Source: Canna indica (taxonomy: Eukaryota > Streptophyta > Magnoliopsida > Zingiberales > Cannaceae). Taken from it: a stretch of DNA of 64,000 nt. Below are positions 10,452-22,093 of this stretch, one piece after another. The translations under genes and the position numbers were made by a program. Position 1 is the stretch's first letter, and every line of letters starts with the position of its first letter. The notes under the pieces were generated by a model. The model had not been told where the DNA came from. It searched no databases and saw only the letters and a list, made by a program, of their open reading frames with translations. Location: contig CP136890.1 in NCBI GenBank assembly GCA_034359265.1, positions 36,395,001 through 36,459,000 on the forward strand, given 5' to 3'.

Positions 10452-11395
10452 GGAGCATCATGGACATGAGCATCTTCTAGTGTCTAGTCGGGTCGCCCAT
10501 TCCATCATAGGGCATCGTTGTGGTCGGCAGCCTGAATCTGAGTGGAAGGCAAGCCACCATGATGTGTTCAGCGAAAGATCCCTAGGTTAGTTACCTCTGT
10601 GACCCTGGGGTCTTTCTCCCTTCTATGGTGAGGCGTGCTGGAGATTCACCTCGTCTTTGGGATGAAAATTGGTTCCTCCTCTCTGAGTGATTGTTTTTTT
10701 CATGCTATGAGCGATGGCGCTCGTAACCGACTAGGTGTTGTTCCTGGGACCGCGTCTACATCTCGACCTAGGCTGCTAAACATTGGGTCTCTGCCTCAAG
10801 GTCATTTGTTTGATACTAGGATGCTTCTGGTGGGGGATTAGTTGGTGTTGGAGCGTCGCTCCTTATTATTTTCAGCATCTCTTGGTAGTGGGGGTGAGTC
10901 GCCGCTAGGGTGTTTCCTGCGTGCGGTGGTGTTTACCTGATTCTGAGTTCCAATCATTACAGGGGAAGTATGTTTTACTCGGCCCTACGGTGAGCACCAA
11001 ATGTTCCTGCCTGAAGTCAGAGGGATGTGGTCTGGTCCAGTGTGTCTCCTGATCAAGTGTGTCTCTGGGGGGGCTATAAAAGATACTCCGACACTCAAGT
11101 CAGTATGTGGTCGAGGTGGAGGTAATAAAAATTAGACTCTAGGTTATTTGAGGTGTGTCGTGTCTATATATTGCAAGATGAGGAAGGAATGATGATAATA
11201 TCGCCTGCTAATCTCGTAGGAACATTGCTCGAAATGGGTCAAAGCTGATCCCAAAGAGGTTGGGCTCGTGATGACGAATTCTTTGTAATTAATGAGGACG
11301 TGTATGTCCTTGTATGCCGGGTGGAACCCGTGGGCTGAGCCGTTTGGCTTGATTTGAGTTTGGTTCGTGAGCGTGGACGCGTGCTGTTGGGCCTA
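10452..11395. other. Unresolved intergenic or old repeat sequence
   Basis: Moderately GC-rich sequence flanking the LTR. Short open frames exist (for example about 10635-10838) but none resembles a known family to me. It may be an old retroelement fragment; nothing decisive is visible. Confidence 0.35.
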
Positions 11396-11399
11396 TTTC

Positions 11400-12240
11400 A
11401 ACCAAGCCCAGAAGTACCAATCCAGTCTAGTAGTATTGTTGGATTATTTAGTAGAGTTAGTAAGATCAGAAGATCAACTTGAAAAATGTTTCAAAGACTC
11501 ACAAATATATGAAGTTGTGGAGATCCTTAATGAGAATGTGGACATTCAAGTTACAAACAATAATGTGTACGATCATTTACGAGGGTAAAGTAACAAATGG
11601 TCGCAAATTATTAAATTGAAAGAGAAGGGTTGAATGAGTTGGGATCAAAATGAAAAAAAGATAGTCATGGCTAGAGATGAGTATCTCAGCTATATAAAGA
11701 TAAGTTGTCAATTATTTATGAGATGTCATATTGTTTTAGTCATTTACTATTAAAGATTATGTGTATTTTGTTATAACAGAGTTATCATAAAGATGCTGCA
11801 TTAATCAACAAGCCTATTGAGTTTTACAATGAAATGTCTATCATCTTTGGAGGATCTCAAGCAACAGGAAGATGGGGCAAAGATGATAATGATAATGATA
11901 GTTTGGGAGCGCCACAATCCGAAGATAATATTGAATTTGCAAATCCTGAAGTTAATGTTGATACTAATGATGATTCAATTGATACAATTCATGCACAAGT
12001 ACATTCGACTTAAGAAGCTTCTTCGAGTTAAGAAAAAACAAAAAATAAATCATCAAAGTGACATAAGAAAAATGAAAATGAAAATGAAAATGATGATACT
12101 ATATTGATTATAGAAAATATTAATATTGAGGAGTTTGATGTGGCGATTAGAGAATGTACAGAGTTAATGGTTTCTATAGATGAGTTGTATGAAACTGTTA
12201 TGTCACTATCTAGATTTGATGAGAGTTAATTTTTGTGTGC
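11400..12240 (+). pseudogene. Myb/SANT-like DNA-binding protein, degenerate
   Basis: Resembles the plant Myb/SANT-like family (as in L10-interacting MYB-type proteins and the second protein of PIF/Harbinger elements). Visible pieces are NNNVYDHLRG at about 11550-11587, SWDQNEKKIVMARDEYL at about 11640-11690, and after a likely intron YHKDAALINKPIEFYNEMSI with FGGSQATGRWAKDDNDND at about 11778-11905. An acidic, Asn-rich tail runs to about 12240. Stops and frame changes interrupt it (after DHLRG, and in the tail near 12013), so it is not functional as written. DNA binding is the family role. Whether it was a host gene or a Harbinger companion cannot be told. Confidence 0.6.
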
Positions 12241-12419
12241 ATATTGTATGCTCACATGTTCACCCAAAGAGGCGGGAGCTTTTATGGTTACCTCTGCTCA
12301 TCATTGTCAATTGTGGATTCATGATACGTTTATGCGACTTTGATATGAATTTATTTTCTATTTATAACATTTATGTTGTTAAAGACTGTGTTATCTTTGA
12401 AAAACAATAATGCAAACTT

Positions 12420-12763
12420 AATATGTTTTTAATTGGAATGTAATCATGTTAATGATGTTAACTTGTTGTTTTGCTCTTTTTATAAAGACATAATATTGTG
12501 TTTATCGTTTATTTTTTACTATTTATTCAAAAATTACTATGATGAAGTCTTTTGTAGAGAGGCGTTTTAGTATTATTTTATTTATCATTTTTCAAATTAT
12601 AATGTGAATTACAATTACTATTTGCGGTCAACCAGATTACTATAAATAGAAGTTGTAATTTGTAAATGTGCTTGTAATTTTCATTTAAATTTTATTTGTG
12701 AGCTTTTTGCTCTTGTATGAGAAATTTTTTTTCAGAAAAATAAAAATTACAAAAAAATGAAAA
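12420..12763. other. AT-rich intergenic sequence
   Basis: No coding potential or recognisable repeat. It separates the Myb/SANT-like pseudogene from the 3' end of the convergent GT61 gene. Confidence 0.5.
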
Positions 12764-12769
12764 TTTATT
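12764..12769 (-). terminator. Polyadenylation signal of the GT61 gene
   Basis: AATAAA on the minus strand about 20 bases after the stop codon at 12789. The following sequence is AT-rich. Confidence 0.5.
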
Positions 12770-12788
12770 GAAAGAAAAGAATCTCAAC

Positions 12789-14614
12789 CTACTCTGTTTT
12801 ATTTTCCTTAAGAAGTTCAAGGGCCTTCTGTAGCACAGGCCTAAATCTCTTCACATCAAGCTTCACATTTTGCTGCTTAAGATACACCTCTCCCATATTA
12901 AACCATCCTTCTTTATGTATCGAATCTGGGTCTCTAAACACTCTGTGATCTCTTGGATACAGATCAATAAGCGTGCTTTCTTCCTCACTAATGTCGTACT
13001 GCAAGTACCTAAGCTTCATCCCCCCCGCCGGCTCTCCGTACGTTTTTGCTATCCGATCCATCTTCGCCAATGGCACCACTTGGATCACAATAGCATTGGT
13101 GGGAAGGAACATCAAGTTGGTCATCCCCGCCCCGTGCACGCCCACCATCACGTCGCATGAGTTGATGGTGCTCGCGAACTCGGAGATCCTCATGAACTTG
13201 GGCTCGGTGGCCACAACCTCGAAGCCCACCTCCTCCGCCACCGCCACAACCTTATCCAAATTCACGAACCTTCTCGTCCTCCTCCTTGCTATAAACAGCA
13301 GCCTCGGCCTCTTCCCAGGGAACTCGCCGGCCGGCCACGGCCGATCTCGCGGGAGCGAGTACGCCTCTCTGAGAAACTCGACGTAGTCCATGATGGATAC
13401 TCCGTTTGCAGACCTCGAGGCGTCGATCATCAAGTCTCTATCAGATTTCAGACCGACGATGACGTGATTGAAACAATGCACTCTGTCGTCGTGGTCGTAA
13501 TCGATGAGAGGGTAAGAGGAGAGCTTCTGGATGATGTGGCGGTACTTGTATACCCACCAGGTCCGGTTGTTGGCGAGGAGGAACTGGACTTGGCCGTTCA
13601 AGCGGCGAGTGGTTTCGAAGAGGGGAAGAAGCACGTCGGCGAAGTCGTGGAAGATGTTGCCGGTTTTGCCGGAGTCGGAGAAGACGACGCCGGGGACGGT
13701 GTGGGTGACGGTGCATTGAGGGGCGTTGTGGTGGCGGGAACGGTGCACGTAGACTGTGCGAACGTTGTGCATGGCGTTGGCGTCCCACTTGCGAGGCTGA
13801 GGTTTGACCTGCCATGATTCATTGGTTTCACCGCCGCTGCCGGAGGGAGAAAGAAGCATTACGGTGGAAGAGTGTTTTCCATGTATTCTGATGTCTCCTT
13901 CGATATCGCAGACATCGGTTCTAAAACTATATGATAGATCACACAAGGGCTTCCTCGGAGGCTCCACATCTGCAACAATATTGTAGTATAAATTAAGATT
14001 AAATACTCGATGCTCTTTTACAAGTATATTTATCGGGGTTTGGCCTTCTGAGTCGGTGCGAGTTTCTGAACGTACATGTCTATAATTATAGTATAATTTA
14101 ATTAAGGCATGATTTTAGTGCTTCCAGGGAAATCAAGTACCTGATGCTGTGTTCAACGATTTATCCACATCAGCTGCCACTCTCTCCTCTTCGTTAGCTA
14201 GACATTAATCATAATAACATATTAATGCATATATATACAGTACATAATACTACATGGATTATTCATCCATGCAACTGTAAAATTCTGACCTAACAGTGGA
14301 AACGATGGAGTCTTTCGAACCCAAACTCGGTCTTCCGGCCACAATGACGACGGCGGTGAGGAACTCACTGCTAAAAGAAGAAGTTGTTAAATAAGAAATT
14401 TAAGAGTTAACGAGACAATGAGACAAGTCAAGAACAGGCCAGGAGAGATGAACGCAGTACATATGGAGAAAAAGTAGTTCACATCAGCTTTGAACATGAC
14501 AACATATGTCATTGACACGAGAAGGCATCCGATGATTAATCCTAGTCCGAAACTTAATGTTCTACGCTCCAACCGGCGGAATCTCTTGGCAAACTTTGTG
14601 TCTTCTCTGGCCAT
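12789..14614 (-). CDS. GT61 family glycosyltransferase (XAT/MUCI21-like), four exons
   Basis: Likely a Golgi type II membrane enzyme adding pentose side chains to wall xylan, as known for plant GT61 clades; the exact donor is not inferable. Exons: 14461-14614, 14290-14367, 14141-14197 and 12789-13969, all with GT-AG borders and matching phases, giving 489 residues without a stop. Residues 1-19 are basic, 20-41 form the membrane anchor (LSFGLGLIIGCLLVSM), about 52-97 the stem, and from 97 the DUF563/GT61 domain. Hallmarks are SDSGKTGNIFHDFAD (about 194), RVHCFNHVIVGL (about 259) and GVHGAGMTN (about 373). An upstream ATG at 14668 would add 18 residues, but the TATA-like tract at 14694-14714 is too close to it, so 14614 is preferred. 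The length suits the family. It is the only intact host gene seen here. Confidence 0.92.
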
Positions 14615-14693
14615 TTTAGCCTGGTCGGTGGCAATCAGATTGGGAGTGAGAAAACCACGCGTATACATCCTTCATTCAGAAGCTAAGAGAGAA

Positions 14694-14714
14694 ATATATA
14701 TATATATATATATA
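14694..14714 (-). promoter_or_regulatory. (AT)n tract, possible TATA region of the GT61 gene
   Basis: A run of about ten AT dinucleotides 80-100 bp upstream of the chosen start. Transcription 25-35 bp downstream would begin near 14660-14685, close to the first ATG and well placed for the ATG at 14614. As a microsatellite its length may vary between individuals. Confidence 0.4.
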
Positions 14715-15031
14715 GTAACAGACTCCAATTAAAATATGTTAAATGTGGAACTCAAACCATGTGATATGAGTTCAAATATATGTCTTTGTAGCATGTATAC
14801 TAGATGACGTAATTGACCGAGGACTTGAGAATTAAAATCAACTTGTCTTGTCTGCTTCTTAATTTCTTCTTCTAACGTGAATAAATAACAAAACTATTAG
14901 CATACAGCCGTGGTTTCGTTCTTGAATTGTGTCGGTGGTCATTGGGGAAAGTGAAAACTAAATATTGATAAGATAACTGCGGATTTTTTCGCTTGAACGC
15001 ATGGATTGATGGGAGAATAGGGTGAATAATT

Positions 15032-15986
15032 TAGGCCGTCCATTCTGTTCAATCGAACCAAATCGAATCAAATTATTTGAAACTAATATTTTTCTTCAAT
15101 TCTTTGAAAAACCAACTTAAACCCGAACCGAATCAATAACCGAATAAATCCGAACCGAATAATTTTGATTCAGTTCGGTTTCCTAGCCAAAAAACCAAAA
15201 TTCTAATAATAATAGAAAATGAAGTTGTAATGTATTAATCTAAGTGATGATGACAATATAGAATTATGTATTCATGTCAGCCAAAGAAAAATTGCAAATT
15301 GGGGGGCAATCATCCAGTATTCATGTATTCAAGATTACAATATAGGATCATTTGGTATCTACTACAATCAGCAGCAAGGTGAATAAATTCCAAAGAAATG
15401 CAAATTGCAAATCGAGTGGAGAGTGCCGGAGTGGGGGAGTGCCAGGCGCCGGAGTGGACGAATGCCAGGCGCCGGAGTGGAGGAGGCGAGTACGCCGAGT
15501 AGCCGACGACCGACGATGCGTGGAGGAGATCGAGTGGAGCTGGAGTGGAGTACTGGAGTCGGGAGAGCACTGAGATGCCGGAGTGGAGGAAGGCATCGGA
15601 GTGGAGGATTGGAGGAGTTGAGTACGCCGGCGAGTAGGCGACGGCCGACAACTCGACGTGGCGTGGAAATGCCCTAGATGGGAGTCGGATCGGGAGAGAC
15701 GAATGTCAAGTAGTGAGGTTATGGAGAATAGAAAAATTACTATTTATTACCCAGTTACCTGAACCTGTAGTGTAATAAAAAATTAATTTTTTTTGTTAAA
15801 ATTTAGTTCAGTTTTTGGTTCGGGTTGGTTCTCTAAATTCGGAAATCGGATCCAAATCAAACATAATATTCGGATTCGGTTCGGGTCAAGAACCGAACCT
15901 GGAACTGTTCAAACCGAACCGTAACAAATAATTTGATTCGCTTTTTCGGTTCGATTCTGTGTAATCCGAATTTTGAACAGCCCTAG
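15032..15986. mobile_element. hAT-like non-autonomous element
   Basis: The right end reads, inward, CTAGGGCTGTTCAAAATTCGG; the left end at 15032 is a diverged TAGGCCGTCCATTCTGTTCAA. Both are followed by the AACCGAACCGAAT or TTCGGTTCGG repeats common in hAT MITEs. GTGAATA occurs just outside both ends, an approximate target duplication. There is no transposase. The middle is GC-rich (see 15400-15690). Confidence 0.6.
15400..15690 (+). repeat. GC-rich imperfect repeat block (CCGGAGTGGA)
   Basis: Repeated GCCGGAGTGGA and GGCGCCGGAGTGG motifs and two copies of a GAGTACGCCG...GAGTAG...CGAC module. It lies inside the hAT-like element and differs sharply in base composition from its AT-rich arms, so it may be captured DNA. 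No protein family is recognised. Confidence 0.5.
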
Positions 15987-17287
15987 TGAATATTGTGAGC
16001 TGAAGGAAGATGCATATTTTTTAATTAGGAGCTAAATTATCCAATAATAGTACTTTGAAAAATAATATAAAATTTTTAAGACAGTAAACGAAAAGGTGAT
16101 ATTTTAGTAGAATATATATTGTGGTGTAAAAAATCTAAAGTAATCAAATCGTGGTGGTAAGATGTTTGTATTGTATCTGACTTCAAAGAGTGAGCTGGTT
16201 CGAATGAACTAATCAGTAAAGGTTTGACCCCGATTGATACGTGCACAACTATCTCCTTGGGATTGGGCCTTCATAGACACCTTTCTAGTAGGGATGGTAA
16301 TATAACCCGTACCCGCGGATACCCATGAATATTTATCCGACACGGGTCAGATATAAGAAACATATTATACCCATGGGCACTACTTGAATAATAGCTATCA
16401 GTCACGGGGCTCACTGACGGCTGCCTGTGAGGTTAGAAATATTCACGACTTTTTGACGGCTGCACAGGCTATGGCTGATGTAACCAAATCAGTCGCGGTT
16501 CGCATACGACTGCCCAAGGCCGTCAGTCACGGGGCGCGAAATGAAATAACGTAGTAGCGACGGCTTCGCGGGGGCCAAGGGGCCGTCGGTGATATAGGTA
16601 AGTAATTAACCACGGCTAGCAGCGGCTGTCGCTTATTAATTGATGACGCGAACGCGGCACAAAAATAAAAAAATATGTCACCGACGGCTTAGAGAGGGCC
16701 GATTGGTCCGTTGGTAAGATTATTTATGTGAATCCATGGTTCATCGACGACTAGTGAGTGGTCGATGATAATTTTTTTTATTTGCGTTCGCACCCGACCC
16801 TTCCTCTTTCTTCCTTTTCTTCTTCTTCTCTGCTACCGCCGCTGTCGCTTGTTGCCGACTGTTGTCATCCTGCCACCGGTGATCAACTCCACCGTCGACC
16901 CTCTGCTGCTCGATTTCTCCTCTTCGGTATTCATCTCTATCTCCCAGCGGCCCCCTTTTAATTTCTCCGCCCGTCGTCCAGTGTCGACGATCGTCTGGTC
17001 ACCAACACTGGACAAGGGCGTCAGCGTCTACACGCCGCCGCCAGATTTCAGCCCCAACCTATGCAACAGTAGTCGACATCACTACCGGCTACTGTTAATA
17101 ATTAGGGTTTAATTAAACCCTATTAATTTTTAAATTTTTTTATTATTAATTATTATAAAATAATTGTTAATTAGTTCGGTTAATATTGATTAATTGTTAA
17201 TGCTGATTAGGGTTTAATTATTTTTAGGTTATTTAATGTTATTGTTGATTAGTTTAATGTTAGTTAATTAATTAGTATTATTGGAAT

Positions 17288-17442
17288 CGTAGACTGTGGA
17301 CTCGTGCCCGAATCGCCCACTGTGGACTCGCGGCCAAATCGTCCATGGTGGAGTCACGGCCAAATCGCCCACGGTGGACTCGCGCCGGAATTGTCCACTT
17401 TGGACTCGCGCGGAATCGTCCACTGTGGACCCGAACCAGCAT
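17288..17442 (+). repeat. 26-bp minisatellite, about six units
   Basis: Units such as CGCCCACTGTGGACTCGCGG plus CCAAAT repeat six times with a period of 26 bp (one unit is 25). They vary at scattered positions and are more GC-rich than their surroundings. No function is evident. Confidence 0.88.
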
Positions 17443-17626
17443 CCACAAATTTAGAAAATAATCATGACAAGTTGATATGTTTCACGTACGCACGGACAAG
17501 TCAAGTTTTAATTTTGCAAAATCTTAGATTCGTTCGGGGGTTGTATGTTCGTGTAAACGAAGTAAATGATCTTTTATACAACGTACAACCCTTGAATTGT
17601 CCCTAATTGGATAATTTGGGAACATA

Positions 17627-17812
17627 GTTATTTATATTGCACTTAGTTTATTTCTTTTAGTCATTATTCATTTCTAAATTTTGGCTTGTATCTTCCTTGT
17701 TCTCCGGTACGCGCTTAGATGATATGCGTATTCGGAGAATTATAGGGAGATGCTGCCGAAATTTAGAATGAAGTTAATGACTAAAAGAAATATTAAGTGC
17801 AATATAAATAAC
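17627..17812. repeat. 186-bp foldback (long hairpin)
   Basis: The arms 17627-17683 and 17756-17812 are inverted copies starting GTTATTTATATTGCACTTA, with only small indels and a few mismatches. Pairing continues inward through ATCTTCCT/ATCTCCCT, TTCTCCG/CGGAGAA and TACGC/GCGTA to a loop of about a dozen bases. The whole segment could form one nearly continuous stem. Confidence 0.85.
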
Positions 17813-18136
17813 ATGAATCCCGAATAGAATAGGACCATCCCACCTAAACACATTACCTAAAGATATTGCCAATTTTTTGATAGAACATGTCGGGTGATCG
17901 AAGTTGGATATACCGATGAATTCATCGTGGAGCTATAACGGATGAATTTCGAGTAGGCGTAATTTACTTCTTAAATTTCTATGGCGGGATTTCTCGGTAA
18001 GTATATTTATTAAGTAATATTAATGTTAAATATTGATCGATAATAACATGGTGGACCTTCTCGGAATTCAAAATTTTGGGGTTTGCCTCCAAAACAATAA
18101 TTTATATTTAATGGATTTATAATTAATTCGAAATTA

Positions 18137-20230
18137 ATTAAATCCAACTAAATATACACTTTAATTTATCTCTATAAATTAAATTCTTATTGATTAGGAT
18201 TTATTTGTCAATCCCTATAATTTAGGAATACCCGACCTACAAATTTGGGTTAACAAGGAACTCCTTCCTCGCGTATTAAACATCTTTCCTATCATGTCCG
18301 TAAACGAGATCCGTAATCGTGTTACAGCATGTCCATGATAGTAGACATATAGTGCCACATTCGGACTTTATCTCATAAGGTCCATTACGAGGTTAGCCTG
18401 TTGTGTGTGACCCATTAGGCCCCAGACTAAGCCAATAGTGAGTTGTGCATAATGGAGAGTCGGATCCGATAGAACGACTTCTATTCGAATCTTATGAGCC
18501 ACCACTAAAACCCCCTTAGTGTGGTTGTGAGAGACTTCACTCACAAGTCAATGTTCAATCTACAGGGATCGAACGTCATTCGGTGATCAGTTACCGTGCA
18601 ACTAAGTCCCTCGGTTACAATGTCCCGAAGTCGGTTAGGGTACAGAAAAAGTGTCAAACCCTAATACCGATTCATATGTATTCCACCCGCCAAGATGTCG
18701 TCTCAATAATGAAACGTCAGAACATCTTCCTGACTTTCATGTCTAATCTGGCCAGAGATTCCCGAGTCGACACTTGTAAGAATACATAGGACGTTATCTC
18801 ATCTCACTAGTAGTAACTGATTCCATGTTGGTTGCTCACCTACCTCCATGAATATTTCCCCATGCCTAGTAATATCCGGTACATGACGCTGAGGGTCATG
18901 TAGGGATTAAACCAAGGCAATGGGTTGTCACTTACAAGGTAACCATGATAACCTCAGGTCCAAGGACTGCTTGTACCTAATATCACCCGAGGAATGTCCC
19001 ATTGACACTCATGTAAAGATTTCATTCTGTGTTCCTCGTGCAGGTCCATTCAGTGAACTCATTCCCTAATGAGCACATGCACTTATACATTAATGATGGC
19101 TCATAGGTAATTGTGAGATCAGCTACCCCTATAGATGCAGCATATGATAAAAAGAGGCCTCATATTATTCATTAACCATATTATTCATTAAATCCAACTA
19201 AATATACACTTTAATTTATCTCTATAAATTAAATTCTTATTGATTAGGATTTATTTGTCAATCCCTATAATTTAGGAATACCCGACCTACAAATTTGGGT
19301 TAACAAGGAACTCTTTCCTCGCGTATTAAACATCTTTCCTATCATGTCCGTAAACGAGATCCGTAATCGTGTTATAGCATGTCCATGATAGTAGACATAT
19401 AGTGCCACATTCAGACTTTATCTCATAAGGTCCATTACGAGGTTAGCCTGTTGTGTGTGACCCATTAGGCCCCAGACTAAGCCAATAGTGAGTTGTGCAT
19501 AATGGAGAGTCGGATCCGATAGAACGACTTCTATTCGAATCTTATGAGCCACCACTAAAACCCCCTTAGTGTGGTTGTGAGAGACTTCACTCACAAGTCA
19601 ATGTTCAATCTACAGGGATCGAACGTCATTCGGTGATCAGTTACCGTACAACTAAGTCCCTCGGTTACAATGTCCCGAAGTCGGTTAGGGTACATAAAAA
19701 GTGTCAAACCCTAATACCGATTCATATGTATTCCACCCGCCAAGATGTCGTCTCAATAATGAAACGTCAGAACATCTTCCTGACTTTCATGTCTAATCTG
19801 GCCAGAGATTCCTGAGTCGACACTTGTAAGAATACATAGGACGTTATCTCATCTCACTAGTAGTAACTGATTCCATGTTGGTTGCTCACCTACCTCCATG
19901 AATATTTCCCCATGCCTAGTAATATCCGGTACATGACGCTGAGGGTCATGTAGGGATTAAACCAAGGCAATGGGTTGTCACTTACAAGGTAACCATGATA
20001 ACCTCAGGTCCAAGGACTGCTTGTACCTAATATCACCCGAGGAATGTCCCATTGACACTCATGTAAAGATTTCATTCTGTGTTCCTCGTGCAGGTCCGTT
20101 CAGTGAACTCATTCCCTAATGAGCACATGCACTTATACATTAATGATGGCTCATAGGTAATTGTGAGATCAGCTACCCCTATAGATGCAGCATATGATAA
20201 AAAGAGGCCTCATATTATTCATTAACCATA
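18137..20230 (+). repeat. Tandem duplication, two units of about 1,044 bp
   Basis: 18137-19180 and 19187-20230 are direct copies at a constant offset of 1,050 bp with no internal indels. I count seven substitutions (about 99.3% identity), for example C/T near 18264 and G/A near 18598. Short open frames in both units (about 18583 and 19633) are the same chance frame. The unit has no recognised coding content. Confidence 0.93.
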
Positions 20231-20279
20231 AATAGTTTCCTACACATGAACATGTGATTGGCTCAAGAACACTATTTCT

Positions 20280-21290
20280 TTCAATAGCTGAGGGCCATAC
20301 AGATTGAGCAGACTCGGGGATACGCCCCCGAGTGGATTCTTGGACTTGTGTGGGACCAGCTTGTTGAGCGGTGGGACATGCCTGAGTGGCAGGAGGTGTC
20401 CCGGACAGCGTCGAGAAACCAAATGTACTGGGGAAGGGCATGGGGGCGCGCCCCACTAGTGGCTCCATGTCTTTTGCGGTGCATGAGCTTCGTATGGTAT
20501 GTATAATTTCTTTACTTTTAATTAAAATATTATTTATTGTGTATAATGATATTAATGTATTTATTTTCTAATGTAAGATGCGAGTTGCGAAGGATGACAC
20601 CGTCCAATGCCCCTTGCTGATGCAGGTGTTTGAGTGAACTCATTGTCGGCAACGAGGAGCGAGGGACTACATCAATAGCAGGGCCTCGATCATCATGGTA
20701 AGTATTTATGTCTATTTTATTTACACAATTTTTATTTATAGTTTATATATATATATATATAATTTAAAATATAAACGCATGTAGGAGACCTACACAAGGA
20801 CTGTGATCGAGCGCGAAGGCACGCCGGAGGAGTTTGACGCGGGTGCATGGGTCGAGGCCACAGGTGGCTGAGAGCCCGGTCGTGTTTATGGCTTTGCAGA
20901 CAGTGACCATACACGCGCTGTGTAAGGGCTACTTGGGGCACCGATCCCTCGCGCTGCTGGTGAGCGGCCCTCGACATCGCGAACGCGGGACCAGAGCCAG
21001 ATAGCGGTCTTGGAGTCCGAGCTAACACAGTAGAGAGCGACGATAGAGGAACAGAGACAGACGATGGATGAGCAGAGATAGGCGATGGAGTAGCAAAGAC
21101 ATGCGATGGAGGAGCAGAGACGCACGAATGACGAGTTGAGACAGACGATGGACAACATGCAGGCCCTCTCTCTCAGATTGCATCACTCGGGCCTTCTACT
21201 GATGATGTCGCAACCGTCGTCCTCCTAGACCCAATCGACGCTCCTGACCCAGTTGCTGTCGATTCCACCGCCTCCACCGCAACCGTGATA
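20280..21290 (+). pseudogene. TNP1-like 3' end of a CACTA element
   Basis: Two exon-like segments. The first (about 20280-20500) contains KPNVLGKGMGARPTSGSMSF and HELRM. After an intron-like AT-rich stretch, about 20578-20700 and 20784-21290 encode ARDYINSRASIIM, ETYTRTVIEREGTPEEFDAG and a GRVYGFADSD box matching the IYGFG box of copy A. A coiled coil built from repeated EEQRQTMDEQR-like heptads and a Pro-rich end follow. Several stops (for example within VFE-THC and inside the coiled coil) show decay. By family it would bind the subterminal repeats. Confidence 0.62.
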
Positions 21291-22093
21291 TTTAAATTTA
21301 CTATATTTTGATTATATTTTGATACTTGTTAGATGTTTATACTTTACATTTCATATTTTGATACTTGTTTACCTACGGTTTGAGGCTTATAGTTGTTTAT
21401 ATACTTATTGTTGTATATGTGATATTTTGATACTTGTTTGCCTCCGGTTTGAGGCTTAGATTGATGATATTTAAGTAAAACTTGTATGGTTGGTTGAAAA
21501 TGTATGTGTATGATGTTTTGTGGTTGTAAACTGTGATTTTAAATAGATTGTAATGTATAAATATTATTGTACACAGAAATTTTTAAAATTTTATTTTTTT
21601 TCAGCTATAGGATATAACTTCAGCCATGGCTTACCCATGGCTGACCGTCACTAGGCCGTGGCTGAAAGCTTATCGTAAATGGCTGATGGCTTGGGCAGCA
21701 CCAAATATCACGATTTCTAATAATATCATCGACGGCTCCTAGTTGTGGTTGATATATGAGTTTAAATCAGTGACATACATTGCACGTTGTCGCTAATGAT
21801 TACTTGTGACGGTTGTGGCCGAGCGTCACAAGTTATTTGAGACGCGCATATCAGTGACGACGTTTTACCATAGCTCGCACCATCCGTGATAGCTGTCACT
21901 GACGGTTCAGCCACGGGCTAGCCGTCGGTGACAACGATAAGTCTAGTAGTGGGGTATGAGTACGGGTATAAATTTTTACTCATTTAATAAACTGGTATGT
22001 GTATGAATATTATACTATCCACACATGCGGATATCCACTATTCGCCAATATATATGAAAAATTAAATTTATAATTTTGTATATTAATATCTAA

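Larger units (their letters stand above)
16378..21951. mobile_element. CACTA element with TNP1 remnant (5.57 kb)
   Basis: Ends CACTACTTGAATAATAG at 16378 and, inward from 21951, CACTACTAGACTTATCG. The target duplication GGG lies at 16375-16377 and 21952-21954. Subterminal zones (about 16395-16740 and 21610-21940) are full of CAGTCACGG, CGACGGCT and CCGTCGGTGA motifs, some inverted. The interior holds a minisatellite, a foldback, a 1.05-kb tandem duplication and a broken TNP1-like 3' end; no TNP2 is seen. The uninterrupted target is present next door at 22094-22347. The terminus and subterminal motifs mark a third CACTA family in this window. Confidence 0.87.

Noticed and set aside
13441..13817. 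Open frames opposite or shifted to the GT61 exon
   Set aside because: They are GC-driven shadows of the real exon; the GT61 frame has family motifs throughout.
15000..16000. Nested target sites suggesting a Helitron
   Set aside because: No TC...CTRR ends with a 3' hairpin were found; the ends fit a hAT-like element better.
16758..17112. Hydrophobic open frame near the left CACTA end as a membrane protein
   Set aside because: It is CT-rich leader-like DNA open in two overlapping frames, with no family match.
18583..19815. Two identical open frames as a conserved gene pair
   Set aside because: They exist only because the DNA is duplicated at 99%; no start context, family match or codon pattern supports coding.
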